Notes: a model not told the origin generated them from the letters alone. A DNA stretch of 64,000 bases from Cecembia calidifontis (GCF_004216715.1 NZ_SGXG01000001.1:310001-374000), one strand, 5' to 3'. Counted from the first letter of the stretch, positions 34,633-44,388 are shown. Numbers and translations: made by a program.

Positions 34633-34785
34633 ATTCATCCACTTCACCAAAAGTCTTTTTATCACCCTAAAAACCCAAATCCATTATTGTGATTGAATGG
34701 AAGGTTATTTCATAAGATCCGCAAAATTATTCCCTGACTTTGCCCAAAACGCTTAATTTTGCAAGCGTCATAAACCTCTTTCATC

Positions 34786-35829
34786 GTGTATAAAGTCCTT
34801 ATCAAGCCTATTCTTTTTCAAAAAGATCCGGAAGATGCCCATCATTTCACTTTTTCATTGATCAAAAAGACCTTTAACCTTCCTTTACTCAAACCGATAA
34901 TTGAATGGTTTTTCAAATATGAAAACCCCATTTTGGAAAGGGAGGTATTTGGATTGAAATTCAAAAATCCCGTTGGCTTGGCAGCAGGATTTGATAAAGA
35001 CGCCAAATTGATTGACGAAATGGCCCTCTTGGGATTTGGCTTTATCGAAATAGGAACGCTCACGCCAAAACCTCAGGAAGGCAATCCTCAGCCCCGGCTT
35101 TTCCGTCTCCCTGAAGACCAAGCCCTGATCAACCGGATGGGCTTCAACAATGGTGGAGTGGAAGAGGCCGTCAAAAGACTCAAAAAAAGAAAATCTGACA
35201 TCCTCATCGGGGGAAATATCGGAAAGAATAAGGTTACACCTAATGAAAATGCAGTTTTGGACTACCTCTACTGTATGGAAATTCTTCACCCTTTTGTAGA
35301 TTATTTTGTCGTCAATGTCAGTTCACCAAACACCCCCAATCTGAGAGAACTTCAGGAAAAAGAACCGCTTAAAAAGCTCTTGACAGAAGTAAAAACGGCC
35401 AACAGCAAGAAGAAAAATCCAAAACCTATTCTATTAAAAATCGCCCCAGACCTGACTGTCGGCCAATTGGATGATATCATCGAGATAGTACTGGAAACCA
35501 AAATTGACGGGGTAATTGCCACCAACACGACCATCGAAAGGGACATGCTGCAGACCCCTAAAGAAAAGGTGCAGCGCATAGGAGCAGGGGGGGTCAGTGG
35601 GAAAGTGCTTTCCAAAAGAAGCACAGAGGTGATCAGGTATTTGGCTACCCAATCCAACCATGCTTTCCCGATTATTGGAGTTGGCGGAATATTTTCAGCT
35701 CAAGATGCCATAAATAAACTGGAAGCAGGGGCATCATTGGTGCAGGTATATACAGGCATGATCTATGAAGGCCCAGGAATAGTCAAAAGTATCAAAAAAG
35801 GTTTGGCCAGATATTTGGGCAAGCAATAA
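34786..35829 (+). CDS. pyrD: Dihydroorotate dehydrogenase, class 2 (quinone-linked)
   Basis: A 347-residue flavoprotein that oxidises dihydroorotate to orotate with quinone as acceptor. The N-terminal extension MYKVLIKPILFQKDPEDAHH is the membrane-association segment of class 2. FMN and substrate motifs: VGLAAGFDKDAKLI, NRMGFNNGG, NVSSPNTPNLRELQ (Ser is the class 2 base), KIAPDL, IATNTTI and GVGGIFSAQDAINKLEAGAS. The start is GTG at 34786, which gives the expected N-terminus. pyrF, another pyrimidine gene, is 3.3 kb downstream with ftsK and lolA in between. Confidence 0.95.
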   Translation: MYKVLIKPILFQKDPEDAHHFTFSLIKKTFNLPLLKPIIEWFFKYENPILEREVFGLKFKNPVGLAAGFDKDAKLIDEMALLGFGFIEIGTLTPKPQEGNPQPRLFRLPEDQALINRMGFNNGGVEEAVKRLKKRKSDILIGGNIGKNKVTPNENAVLDYLYCMEILHPFVDYFVVNVSSPNTPNLRELQEKEPLKKLLTEVKTANSKKKNPKPILLKIAPDLTVGQLDDIIEIVLETKIDGVIATNTTIERDMLQTPKEKVQRIGAGGVSGKVLSKRSTEVIRYLATQSNHAFPIIGVGGIFSAQDAINKLEAGASLVQVYTGMIYEGPGIVKSIKKGLARYLGKQ

Positions 35830-35888
35830 AAGTAAATCCTTATATTTCGACAATCTTCCACGAGAATTAGAGACTGACCGAACACAAA

Positions 35889-38360
35889 ATGGCTTCAGAG
35901 ACACCCAGAGCAAATACTTTTAGAAAAAAGAACGACCCCAAACAAAAACCCAGTTCGAGTGGGAAAAAATGGTTTTCCATGTCCTTTACACAAGACAAAA
36001 GAATTCCATTGACATTTGGGATCATTCTGATTTCACTCTCTTTATTCATGTTTTTTGCATTTATCAGCTACCTGTTTGAAGGCAGGGCTGATCAGGATGT
36101 AGTAGTTTCTTCTGTAGATCAGGATATCAGAAGCACAGCAGAAGAGGCACGCAACTGGCTGGGATTCTTGGGTGCACAGCTTTCCCACGTCTTCATCCAT
36201 AAATGGTTTGGAATTGCTTCTTTCTTATTGCCGCCCTTCCTGTTTATTCTTGGGTTCAAGATGGCATTTAAAAAGAAGATTTTCTCCCTGTCCCGGTATG
36301 CTACTTTTGCCCTGTTCTTTACCTTTTGGCTTTGTCTGCTTACCGGATATCTGGTCCAAAAATCTGATGGATACCATGTTTTAGGGGATTTGAGCGGGGG
36401 ATTTGGCATCGAACTGGGTGTTTTGGCAGACAATTTTCTCGGCTGGGGAACATTTATATTGATTGTCGTCTCTCTGCTTATTTTCATAGTCTTTTATTTC
36501 AATATTGATCAGTTCAATTGGTTTACTTCCAGCCAAAAAGAGGAATCAGAACCTGCTACAGGGGAAGCCCAATTAAAGAAATCACCTTTTGCAGCCGATA
36601 CCGATGAAATAGAGGATGAACAGGATGAGATGGGTTTGACAGAGGAGGAAGCCGAAGATGATGGAAGTTCTTGGACCATTTCTTCAGAGGAAAAAACCAA
36701 GAAATCACCGGTACCTTCACCTGTTTTCAATGTGGAAGAATCAAAGGTAGAAGAGCTTGTTCCTGCCGAAACCTCATCAAAAGCCGATGAAAAAAGATTT
36801 TCAGTAATCACAGGAGAAGGAGAGGAAAAAACTGCAGATCAAGTGGAAAATCTGGATCCTTACGATCCTACCTTGGATCTTCCCAAATACCAATATCCAA
36901 CTTTGGACTTATTGAATGAGTATGACTTCCAAAAGGTCACCGTCTCCAGACAGGAATTGGAAGAAAATAAGAACAAGATCGTAGAGACCTTGGTCAACTT
37001 CAAAATCGGCATTCAGGAAATCAAAGCCACGATTGGCCCCACAGTTACCTTATATGAGATTGTACCTGATCCGGGGGTAAAAATCTCCAAAATCAAAAAC
37101 CTGGAAGATGATATTGCCCTTAATCTGGCGGCTCTAGGTATAAGGATCATCGCTCCCATGCCGGGCAAAGGGACCATTGGTATTGAAGTTCCCAATAAAA
37201 ACCGGGAACTGGTCCCTGCCAAAGCGGTGCTGGGTACAGAGAAATTCATGAAGAGTGACAAGGATCTGCCTGTGGCATTGGGAAAAACCATTTCCAATGA
37301 AGTGTTCGTCATAGACCTGGCCAAAATGCCCCACCTGCTCATGGCCGGTGCCACCGGTCAGGGTAAATCTGTGGGATTGAACATGATCCTAGCCTCCTTG
37401 GTCTATAAAAAACATCCTGCACAGCTAAAGTTTGTCCTGGTGGATCCCAAAAAGGTGGAACTTACCCTTTTCAATAAAATTGAACGCCACTTCCTGGCCA
37501 AATTGCCCGGTTCGGAGGAGGCGATTATCACCGATACCAAAAAAGTAATCTATACGCTGAACTCCCTTTGTATAGAGATGGACAACCGGTACAACCTGCT
37601 CAAAGATGCGGGCTGTAGAAACCTCAAAGAATACAATGCCAAGTTTATCGCGCGTAAACTGAATCCCGAGAAAGGCCATAAATTCATGCCTTATATCGTA
37701 TTGGTAATCGATGAATTGGCAGATTTGATGATGACGGCGGGCAAAGAAATTGAAGCACCAATAGCCCGTCTGGCACAGTTGGCCAGGGCTATCGGGATCC
37801 ACTTGGTGGTAGCTACGCAAAGGCCTTCCGTCAATGTGATTACCGGTATCATCAAGGCCAATTTTCCGGCCAGGTTATCATTCCGGGTGACTTCCAAAAT
37901 AGACAGCCGTACGATTTTGGATTCAGGAGGAGCAGAACAATTGATCGGTATGGGGGACATGCTCCTTTCTCAAGGCTCGGATGTCACCCGCTTGCAGTGT
38001 GCCTTTCTGGACACGCCGGAAGTAGATGCTATCTGCGATTGGATAGGTGAACAAAAAGGCTACCCAGATGCTTATTTATTGCCAGAATTTGAAGGAGAAG
38101 AGGGAGATAGCGGCATTGCTGATATTGACCTGGCAGATAGGGATCCTTTGTTTGATGAAGCCGCAAGGCTGATCGTCCTCCACCAGCAGGGCAGTACTTC
38201 CCTGATCCAAAGAAAACTCAAACTCGGTTACAACCGGGCTGGAAGGATTGTAGATCAGCTGGAGGCGGCAGGTATTGTAGGACCATTTGAAGGAAGTAAG
38301 GCCCGGGAAGTTTTGATTCAGGATGAAGAAAGTTTGGAACGGTTATTGAACAGCTTGTAA
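35889..38360 (+). CDS. ftsK: DNA translocase FtsK
   Basis: An 823-residue septal DNA pump. Four N-terminal membrane helices (ILISLSLFMFFAFISYLF, ASFLLPPFLFILGF, ATFALFFTFWLCLLTGYLV, FILIVVSLLIFIVFYF) are followed by an acidic linker (about residues 225-310). The RecA-like motor has Walker A AGATGQGKSVG and Walker B LVIDELADLMM. The C-terminal winged-helix gamma domain (ARLIVLHQQGSTSLIQRKL) reads polar DNA motifs and activates XerD, which is also in this window. lolA follows 42 bases later. Confidence 0.96.
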   Translation: MASETPRANTFRKKNDPKQKPSSSGKKWFSMSFTQDKRIPLTFGIILISLSLFMFFAFISYLFEGRADQDVVVSSVDQDIRSTAEEARNWLGFLGAQLSHVFIHKWFGIASFLLPPFLFILGFKMAFKKKIFSLSRYATFALFFTFWLCLLTGYLVQKSDGYHVLGDLSGGFGIELGVLADNFLGWGTFILIVVSLLIFIVFYFNIDQFNWFTSSQKEESEPATGEAQLKKSPFAADTDEIEDEQDEMGLTEEEAEDDGSSWTISSEEKTKKSPVPSPVFNVEESKVEELVPAETSSKADEKRFSVITGEGEEKTADQVENLDPYDPTLDLPKYQYPTLDLLNEYDFQKVTVSRQELEENKNKIVETLVNFKIGIQEIKATIGPTVTLYEIVPDPGVKISKIKNLEDDIALNLAALGIRIIAPMPGKGTIGIEVPNKNRELVPAKAVLGTEKFMKSDKDLPVALGKTISNEVFVIDLAKMPHLLMAGATGQGKSVGLNMILASLVYKKHPAQLKFVLVDPKKVELTLFNKIERHFLAKLPGSEEAIITDTKKVIYTLNSLCIEMDNRYNLLKDAGCRNLKEYNAKFIARKLNPEKGHKFMPYIVLVIDELADLMMTAGKEIEAPIARLAQLARAIGIHLVVATQRPSVNVITGIIKANFPARLSFRVTSKIDSRTILDSGGAEQLIGMGDMLLSQGSDVTRLQCAFLDTPEVDAICDWIGEQKGYPDAYLLPEFEGEEGDSGIADIDLADRDPLFDEAARLIVLHQQGSTSLIQRKLKLGYNRAGRIVDQLEAAGIVGPFEGSKAREVLIQDEESLERLLNSL

Positions 38361-38402
38361 GACCGTAATTAGATTAAAGAGAAGGATTAACTCAAAAATC
38401 AA

Positions 38403-39044
38403 ATGTTGTTTCGAAAATTTATATGGATTGTTTGCCTTTTGGGGCTTTTCTCGCAGGCGGCCTACAGCCAAAAAGACCCAAAAGCGAAGGCTATATTGGA
38501 TGGGGTAAGCCAAAAATACAAGTCCCTGAAGGGAATGAAGGCAAGCTTTGAATTTTCTGATGGTAGAATGCAACCAAGAAAAGGGGAAATTGCCATCAAA
38601 GGTGAAAAATACCGTATCAAATTACCGGATCAGGAAATTTTCAACAATGGGAAAACGGTTTGGACTTATATAGAATCTTCGGGCTATAAAGAAGTAACCA
38701 TCAACAATGCCAGTGATATGGGGGATGAATTAACCCCTTCCTCTGTGTACACCATATACCAAAAAGGATACAATTACAGGTTGATCGGTGAAAGGACCGA
38801 AAACAGGGTGGTACTTCAGGAAATAGAACTCTTGGCCGAAAAATCTTCAGCTCCTTTCAAAAAAGTAATTTTGACAGTGGATAAAGAAAAGAAAGACCTC
38901 CTCGGCTGGGAAATACATGATGACCAGGGTGATGTCTTCAAATACAGGTTTACCAGCCTCAATACAAACGTGGATTTACCTGATGATCATTTTGTATTTA
39001 ATCCTCAGCAATACGGCAAAGTAGAAATTATTGATCTGAGATGA
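38403..39044 (+). CDS. LolA-like outer-membrane lipoprotein carrier
   Basis: A 213-residue periplasmic protein (signal FIWIVCLLGLFSQAAYSQ) resembling LolA, which ferries lipoproteins to the outer membrane. Characteristic blocks are AKAILDGVSQKYKSLKGMKA, GEIAIKGEKYRIKLPDQEIF, NGKTVWTYIESSGYKEVTIN and the C-terminal FKYRFTSLNTNVDLPDDHFV with FNP. It follows ftsK on the same strand and is closed by a hairpin. Confidence 0.85.
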   Translation: MLFRKFIWIVCLLGLFSQAAYSQKDPKAKAILDGVSQKYKSLKGMKASFEFSDGRMQPRKGEIAIKGEKYRIKLPDQEIFNNGKTVWTYIESSGYKEVTINNASDMGDELTPSSVYTIYQKGYNYRLIGERTENRVVLQEIELLAEKSSAPFKKVILTVDKEKKDLLGWEIHDDQGDVFKYRFTSLNTNVDLPDDHFVFNPQQYGKVEIIDLR

Positions 39045-39048
39045 TTTT

Positions 39049-39079
39049 AATCCCGCATACCGTGCGGGATTCTTTTTTA
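39049..39079 (+). terminator. Rho-independent terminator after ftsK-lolA
   Basis: AATCCCGCA-TACCG-TGCGGGATT forms a 9-base-pair stem, followed by C and six T residues, 5 bases after the lolA stop. Confidence 0.92.
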
Positions 39080-39083
39080 TCCC

Positions 39084-39091
39084 TACTTTTG
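39084..39091 (+). promoter_or_regulatory. Likely -7 box of pyrF
   Basis: TACTTTTG matches TAnnTTTG and lies 16 bases before the pyrF ATG, right after the lolA terminator. No clear TTTG is seen at the -33 position. Confidence 0.5.
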
Positions 39092-39107
39092 AAGAAAAAA
39101 CCACCAA

Positions 39108-39923
39108 ATGAACCGAAAGCAGCTAATAAAAGAAATCCAAAAGAAAAGATCCTTTCTATGCGTAGGCCTGGATACTGACCTTTCCAAAATCCCTGGCCAT
39201 CTGCTCCGGGAAAAAGACCCTGTTTTTGAATTCAACAGACAGATAATAGATGCTACGGCCGATTATGCCGTGGCCTACAAACCCAATATTGCTTTCTATG
39301 AGGCTTTGGGCCCAAAAGGATGGGAAAGTTTAAATAAAACACTAGAATATATCCCCAAAGATATTTTTACCATTGCCGATGCCAAAAGAGGAGATATAGG
39401 GAATACTTCTTCATTGTATGCCAAGGCTTTTTTTGAATCGATGGATTTTGATTCCATCACGGTAGCTCCGTACATGGGAGTGGACAGTGTAAAGCCATTC
39501 CTTGAATTCGAGGGCAAATGGGTAATTCTATTGGCCTTGACCTCGAATGAAGGAAGCAAAGATTTCCAGCTATTCGGTGCTGCCAATGGCAAACCACTTT
39601 TTCAGGAGGTCCTGGAAAAAAGCTCCCAATGGGGCAGTCCCGAAAACATGATGTATGTGGTTGGCGCTACCAGAGGTGAAAAAATCGGAGAAGTAAGAAA
39701 AATTGTTCCTGACCACTTCTTCTTGGTGCCAGGAGTCGGAGCTCAAGGAGGAAGCCTGGAAGAAGTGGCCAAATACGGAATGAACAGGGAATGCGGATTG
39801 TTGGTAAACTCCTCAAGAGGAATCATTTACGCAGGAAGTGACCATAATTTTGCCCAAGCAGCAAGAAACGAGGCAGGAAAACTTCAGCAAGAAATGGAAG
39901 CCCTTCTGGATATGTATTTATAA
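39108..39923 (+). CDS. pyrF: Orotidine 5'-phosphate decarboxylase, type 2
   Basis: A 271-residue enzyme for the last step of UMP synthesis. The type 2 signature is FTIADAKRGDIGNTSS (catalytic Asp-Lys-Asp set), with FLCVGLDTDLSKIP at the start, YKPNIAFYEALG, TVAPYMGVDSVKPFLE, and the phosphate-binding FFLVPGVGAQGG and LVNSSRGIIYAG. It probably has its own promoter. The convergent response-regulator gene ends 8 bases away. Confidence 0.95.
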   Translation: MNRKQLIKEIQKKRSFLCVGLDTDLSKIPGHLLREKDPVFEFNRQIIDATADYAVAYKPNIAFYEALGPKGWESLNKTLEYIPKDIFTIADAKRGDIGNTSSLYAKAFFESMDFDSITVAPYMGVDSVKPFLEFEGKWVILLALTSNEGSKDFQLFGAANGKPLFQEVLEKSSQWGSPENMMYVVGATRGEKIGEVRKIVPDHFFLVPGVGAQGGSLEEVAKYGMNRECGLLVNSSRGIIYAGSDHNFAQAARNEAGKLQQEMEALLDMYL

Positions 39924-39931
39924 GACAACCC

Positions 39932-40516
39932 TTAGATCCATTTGTTTTTAAACGCCACAGCCACCACATCCAGATTACTGTGCACCTCCATTTTTCTTCT
40001 GATATTTTTGGTATGAGTGGTCACGGTATGGTAGCTTAGATTGAGCACATCAGCTATTTCATGCATGGTTTTGCCATCAGCAAGCTGCCTGATTATCTCG
40101 AGTTCCCGGGAAGAAAGAAAGTCAGGAGAATTCGCTGATGGACCTGTCTTGGCAGTAGCCAGTTGAAGGGTTGCTTTTAACTGATTGGCATTAAAAGGTT
40201 TGACCAAATATTGGCTATTGGGTAATTCCAAAGACCTATTGATGGTTTTCTCGTCATGATAGGCTGTCAAAAACACCACCTGGCAGGATTGGATTTTGTA
40301 AAGCTCTTTCATCAAGTCAATACCATCCTGTTCTGCATGGAGATTGACATCACAGATGACAATGGAAGGAAGGTGTTGGAAATAAAGATCTTTTGCTTCC
40401 CAGGGATTGCCTGCTGACCCAACAACCGTATATCCCAATAACTGAACCGTTTCCTCAATGTCAAGGGCAACCAAAAGTTCATCTTCAATGATAAGGACAC
40501 GCTGTGGATAGGCCAT
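39932..40516 (-). CDS. Response regulator, REC plus LuxR-type HTH
   Basis: A 194-residue transcription factor. The receiver domain has RVLIIEDELLVALD (acidic pocket), IVICDVNLHAEQDGI (phosphoacceptor Asp), FLTAYHD (Thr) and YLVKPFNANQL (Lys). A LuxR-type helix-turn-helix fills the C-terminus (LSSRELEIIRQLADGKTMHE, then IADVLNLSYHTVTTHTKNIR). The ATG at 40516 is 1 base after the stop of the kinase gene; a longer start inside that gene is less likely. It is the output partner of the TPR sensor kinase encoded just upstream. Confidence 0.93.
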   Translation of the reverse strand: MAYPQRVLIIEDELLVALDIEETVQLLGYTVVGSAGNPWEAKDLYFQHLPSIVICDVNLHAEQDGIDLMKELYKIQSCQVVFLTAYHDEKTINRSLELPNSQYLVKPFNANQLKATLQLATAKTGPSANSPDFLSSRELEIIRQLADGKTMHEIADVLNLSYHTVTTHTKNIRRKMEVHSNLDVVAVAFKNKWI

Positions 40517-40517
40517 C

Positions 40518-42299
40518 TTATTTCCTGTTAAATTCAAATACATATTCCAAGCCTTGGGAATTATTGGTTTCAAGCTTGGAGTTAAGTTGCTTTATCAATG
40601 TGGTGACAAGCTTCAGACCAAAGGAAGGACTCATTTCAGGTTGGACTTCTTTTGGAAGCCCAATACCATTATCCTTCATACGAAATATTACTTTGTTGTC
40701 TTTTTCCTTCATCTCCACCATGAGCTGTGCGTATTCTTTGTTTTCGAAAGCATATTTGAAGGCATTTGAAGCCAATTCATTGACTATCAATCCCAGCGGA
40801 ACTGCCTGATCAAGATCAAAAACCGGATTTTCAAGTTGGATGTCATTGCTAACCGCATCTACCGGAAACCCATAACTGACAGCAAGACTACGTGTCAAAA
40901 AGTCCATATATTGCCGCATATCCAGACCTGAAAAATCATCTTCCATGTACAGGTTTTTGTGGATCAATGCCATGGCTTCCAATCTGCTCTGCCCTTCCAT
41001 GATGGCCTGCTTTGTACCTTCATCTTCTACCCTGTTGTATTGTAAACTCAATAGGCTATTGACTATCTGAAGGTTGTTTTTTACCCTGTGATGAAGCTCC
41101 CGGATCAGGGTTTCAATTCTTTGGTTTTTCTTGGCAAGCTCATCGGAAGTTTTCTTCCTGACCTTCATCAGATACAAGGCCGACAGCAATAATCCGATCA
41201 ACAAGAAAAGCAGCACTGTCCCAAATGTCAACTGGATGTTTCTTTTTGAAAGCAGGGCCGCCTGAACCGCCTCTTGTTGTCTCAGCGATGTGATTTCCTG
41301 CTCCTTTTGTACCACATTGAATTCTTCCTGCAATTCAGCCAAATCCCGGCTATACGTTTCTTTTAGCAACTTTTCCTGAAGTTCCACATATCTTTCCAGG
41401 TAATGCATCGCCTTTTCCGCCTGCCCCAATTCTTTGTGAACTTCATAAAGCAATTGATTGGCAAGCGCTTCATCTTCAGGAAAACTTTCCTTTTCCGCCA
41501 AGGACAATACCCTTTCCCCTTCCCTAACTGCTTCCAAATATTGCTTCTGTAACAGATAAAGTTTGCCGAGGTTAAGCCTGTTCATAGACTCTTGGTAAGT
41601 AGAACCTAAGCTGAGATTGATTTCCAAGGCCTGATCAAATGCAGATTTAGCCTTTTTAAATTCTTCCTGTTCCAGGTAAGAAAGACCTAAATTGTTCAGG
41701 ATATTGGCTTTATCTAATTTTTCCGATTTCTTTTCAGCCAAATCCAGCCCTCTTTGGAAAAAATCCATAGCCTGCTTATAGTTCCCTTGCCGTTTGTAAA
41801 TAAGCCCGATATTATTCAGTGTTTTAATATACATGACCGTATCCTTCATTTCCTCAAAATTCAGAAGGATTTTCTGGTAGTAAGCCTCAGCCTGCTCGAG
41901 TTGATTTTGGGACATGTAAATCGAAGCCATATTACCAAACAACCGAATCATGCTTTGCATATCCCTTGCTGCCTCCGCATAATTCAGGGCCTGCAAATAG
42001 GTTTTCAGAGCTAAATTTGTTTTTCCGGTCCGTTGAAGCACCACCCCTTTATTTTTAATCAATAAACCCATCCTTCTCACATTCTCCGCTTTTTCGGCAA
42101 AAAGGATGGCGGTATCCAAGTATTTCAAGGCCAGGTCGATGTCCTTTTCAAAATATTCGATAAAAATATTGTTGTAAATGGCCGAATATACCGTGTCATG
42201 ATGAGGCTTGGATTTTTCAGCAAAAAGGCTGTCTAAAGTAGGGTTTTGTGCCCACATCAGCTGTGGCATAAAAAAGAAAATCAGGTACAAGTATTTCAT
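40518..42299 (-). CDS. TPR-containing sensor histidine kinase (HisKA_2 type)
   Basis: A 593-residue protein: signal peptide (YLYLIFFFMPQLMWAQ), a periplasmic array of TPR helices to about residue 310 (GNMASIYMSQNQLEQAEAYY, LNNIGLIYKRQGNYKQAMDF, ILNNLGLSYLEQEEFKKAKS), a coiled coil, one membrane helix (FGTVLLFLLIGLLLSALYLM), and a cytoplasmic kinase. The phosphorylated His is in RELHHRVKNNLQIVNSLLSL, the HisKA_2 signature. The ATPase has N box NELASNAFKYAF, DNGIGLPKE and SFGLKLV. The ligand is unknown. The response-regulator gene starts 1 base after its stop. Confidence 0.93.
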   Translation of the reverse strand: MKYLYLIFFFMPQLMWAQNPTLDSLFAEKSKPHHDTVYSAIYNNIFIEYFEKDIDLALKYLDTAILFAEKAENVRRMGLLIKNKGVVLQRTGKTNLALKTYLQALNYAEAARDMQSMIRLFGNMASIYMSQNQLEQAEAYYQKILLNFEEMKDTVMYIKTLNNIGLIYKRQGNYKQAMDFFQRGLDLAEKKSEKLDKANILNNLGLSYLEQEEFKKAKSAFDQALEINLSLGSTYQESMNRLNLGKLYLLQKQYLEAVREGERVLSLAEKESFPEDEALANQLLYEVHKELGQAEKAMHYLERYVELQEKLLKETYSRDLAELQEEFNVVQKEQEITSLRQQEAVQAALLSKRNIQLTFGTVLLFLLIGLLLSALYLMKVRKKTSDELAKKNQRIETLIRELHHRVKNNLQIVNSLLSLQYNRVEDEGTKQAIMEGQSRLEAMALIHKNLYMEDDFSGLDMRQYMDFLTRSLAVSYGFPVDAVSNDIQLENPVFDLDQAVPLGLIVNELASNAFKYAFENKEYAQLMVEMKEKDNKVIFRMKDNGIGLPKEVQPEMSPSFGLKLVTTLIKQLNSKLETNNSQGLEYVFEFNRK

Positions 42300-42373
42300 T
42301 CGTGTCTATTTTGCGTTAAATTAAGTCCTTATTTATGAATCTATGGATTTAATTTTTAAACGGACTTTTGGTT

Positions 42374-43669
42374 ATGGATTTTCAGGAAAATTTTCTTCAA
42401 ACGGTCTGGAAGTATCAATATTTTGACAAAAAAAATCTACAGACCACAACTGGGCAAAACTTGGAGGTAAAAAAAATCGGCTTTCATAATTTTCATGAAG
42501 GCCCGGATTTTCTGGAAGCACACCTCAAGATTGGAAATTTGGATTACCATGGACATGTAGAAATCCACAGGAATGCATCTGACTGGAATCACCATGCACA
42601 CAGTCAGGACGACAAGTACAATTCGGTAATCCTGCATGTAGTTTTCAACCATGATGTACCCATTTTTCATAGGGATGGCAGCCCTATTCCCACCTTGGAA
42701 TTAAAAGGTAAAATCTGGCTGGATGTCATCCGGAATTATGAGAGATTAACCTTGAACAAAGGAGAAATACTTTGTGGCGACAGCATAGGATCAGTACCTC
42801 AGATCATAAAATTTTCCATGCTGGAGAAGGCTTTGGTAGAAAGAATGGAACTCAAATCTCAAAAAGTACTGGAAATCCTTCAGAAAACCGGAATGGATTG
42901 GGAAGAGACGGCTTACCGATGGATGTTGAATTGCTTTGGGTTCAAAACCAATTCCGATTCCATGCTGATTCTTGCTGAATCTTTACCATTCAAAATCCTC
43001 CAAAAGCAGGGCAGCAAGTTCATGGTTTTGGAAGCCCTCTTATTGGGTCAGGCAGGACTATTATATGATGCAAGTAGGGATGAAAGGACAATTTTCTTAA
43101 AGTCTGAATATGATTTTTATCAGAAAAAATATGGGCTAAAGTCCAACTTGAACTATCATGATTGGAAATTTATGGGGGTCCGCCCGGGCAATTTTCCCTA
43201 CCAAAGGATTGCCCAACTCGCCCAGATCATCGCTAAAAACCCTTCTTTGTTTTCCACTATTTTGGATGCCTCCCAAGGTCTCGGAAAGTTCAAGGAAATC
43301 TTTACCATTGAGGTGGCCCCATATTGGCAACAACATACCCGACCAGGCATATCTTCCAAAAGAAAATTAGCCGCATCCTTAAGCAAGGACACCATTAATC
43401 TATTGATTATCAATTTAATCACACCACTATGGTATGCGTATGGACAATACCTCAATGATCCGGATTGGAAAGAGAAATGTTTCGAATTGCTTCAAGAAAT
43501 CCCTTCGGAAAATAACTTTATAATCAGAAAGTTTGCCCAAATTGGATGGCCTGCAGACAATGCCTTTGACAGTCAGGGCATGATAGGGCTTTACCGTCAA
43601 TATTGTAAAACCAAACGCTGCCTGGATTGTAAAATTGGACAGTCTCTGCTGAAGCCTACCAAAAGATGA
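42374..43669 (+). CDS. DUF2851 protein
   Basis: A 431-residue protein of the DUF2851 family, common in Bacteroidota and without known function. Typical blocks are MDFQENFLQTVWKYQYF, FHNFHEGPDFLEAHLKIGN, GHVEIHRNASDWNHHAHSQD and SVILHVVFNHD. The His- and Asp-rich N-terminal part looks like a metal-binding or nuclease-like core, but this is only an impression. Three C-terminal Cys form CKTKRCLDCKIGQS. The ATG at 42374 is used; a TTG six bases upstream is possible. It is divergent from the sensor kinase. Confidence 0.85.
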   Translation: MDFQENFLQTVWKYQYFDKKNLQTTTGQNLEVKKIGFHNFHEGPDFLEAHLKIGNLDYHGHVEIHRNASDWNHHAHSQDDKYNSVILHVVFNHDVPIFHRDGSPIPTLELKGKIWLDVIRNYERLTLNKGEILCGDSIGSVPQIIKFSMLEKALVERMELKSQKVLEILQKTGMDWEETAYRWMLNCFGFKTNSDSMLILAESLPFKILQKQGSKFMVLEALLLGQAGLLYDASRDERTIFLKSEYDFYQKKYGLKSNLNYHDWKFMGVRPGNFPYQRIAQLAQIIAKNPSLFSTILDASQGLGKFKEIFTIEVAPYWQQHTRPGISSKRKLAASLSKDTINLLIINLITPLWYAYGQYLNDPDWKEKCFELLQEIPSENNFIIRKFAQIGWPADNAFDSQGMIGLYRQYCKTKRCLDCKIGQSLLKPTKR

Positions 43670-43671
43670 CT

Positions 43672-43703
43672 TTTGCTTTAAACCCCGATTTGCCGTACTT
43701 TTG
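43672..43703 (+). promoter_or_regulatory. Promoter of the NeuD-like gene
   Basis: TTTG (43672-43675), 20-base spacer, TACTTTTG (43696-43703): a near-perfect Bacteroidota promoter with the ATG 14 bases further on. It overlaps the end of the DUF2851 gene by no base. Confidence 0.7.
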
Positions 43704-43717
43704 CCATCCAATTTACT

Positions 43718-44362
43718 ATGAACATGGACAAACCGGTAATCATTCTTGGTGCAAAGGGAATTGCCCATCCAGCTTTGGAAATCTTCAACAGCAACCAGAT
43801 CATTGTTTATGGTTTTCTGGAAGAGGATGAAAAGCTTCACGGCAATGAAATCAATGTGGTACCCGTTTTAGGGCATCCTGAGGACGACGGTTACCTGAAA
43901 TTGATCGGCAAAAAATGCGAGGCATTTGTAGCGGTTGATGACAACAAATACAGAAAATTTCTGGTAGAACTGCTCAATGAGAGAAGAAAAGTACAGCCTG
44001 TCAATGCCGTGCACGAAAGGGCTTATATTTCAACGGATGCAGCCATTGGTCATGGCAACTTCATCAATGCCAACAGCCATATTGGTGCCGGAGCTAAGAT
44101 TGGTAACCACTGCATCATTCACTCAGGAGCGATCGTTGAGCATCAGGCCGAAGTGGGAGATTTCGTTCAGTTAGGGGCCGGCTCTGTAGTCAATTCGAAT
44201 GTGACCATCAAAGAAGGCGCTTTTATTGGTTCCGGTGTAGTGATCGTGTCTGGAATTACCATTGGTAAAGACGCCAGAGTTGGTGCCGGCTCTGTGGTGA
44301 TTGCTGATGTCAAAGACGGTGAAACTGTTTTTGGCAACCCTGCGGCACCCATAAGAAAGTAA
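43718..44362 (+). CDS. NeuD-like sugar O-acyltransferase (left-handed beta helix)
   Basis: A 214-residue enzyme. The N-terminal PglD/NeuD-type sugar-binding Rossmann-like part (VIILGAKGIAHPALEIF) is followed by hexapeptide repeats forming a left-handed beta helix (IGHGNFINANSHIGAGAKIG, NHCIIHSGAIVEHQAEVGDF, TIKEGAFIGSGVVIVSGITI) and the terminal GNPAAPIRK. Such enzymes acetylate sialic acid or other nucleotide sugars; no surface-sugar cluster is visible here. Starts at 43718 and 43724 are both possible. It has its own promoter. Confidence 0.85.
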   Translation: MNMDKPVIILGAKGIAHPALEIFNSNQIIVYGFLEEDEKLHGNEINVVPVLGHPEDDGYLKLIGKKCEAFVAVDDNKYRKFLVELLNERRKVQPVNAVHERAYISTDAAIGHGNFINANSHIGAGAKIGNHCIIHSGAIVEHQAEVGDFVQLGAGSVVNSNVTIKEGAFIGSGVVIVSGITIGKDARVGAGSVVIADVKDGETVFGNPAAPIRK

Positions 44363-44388
44363 AATCAATTCAATAATACACCAAAACA

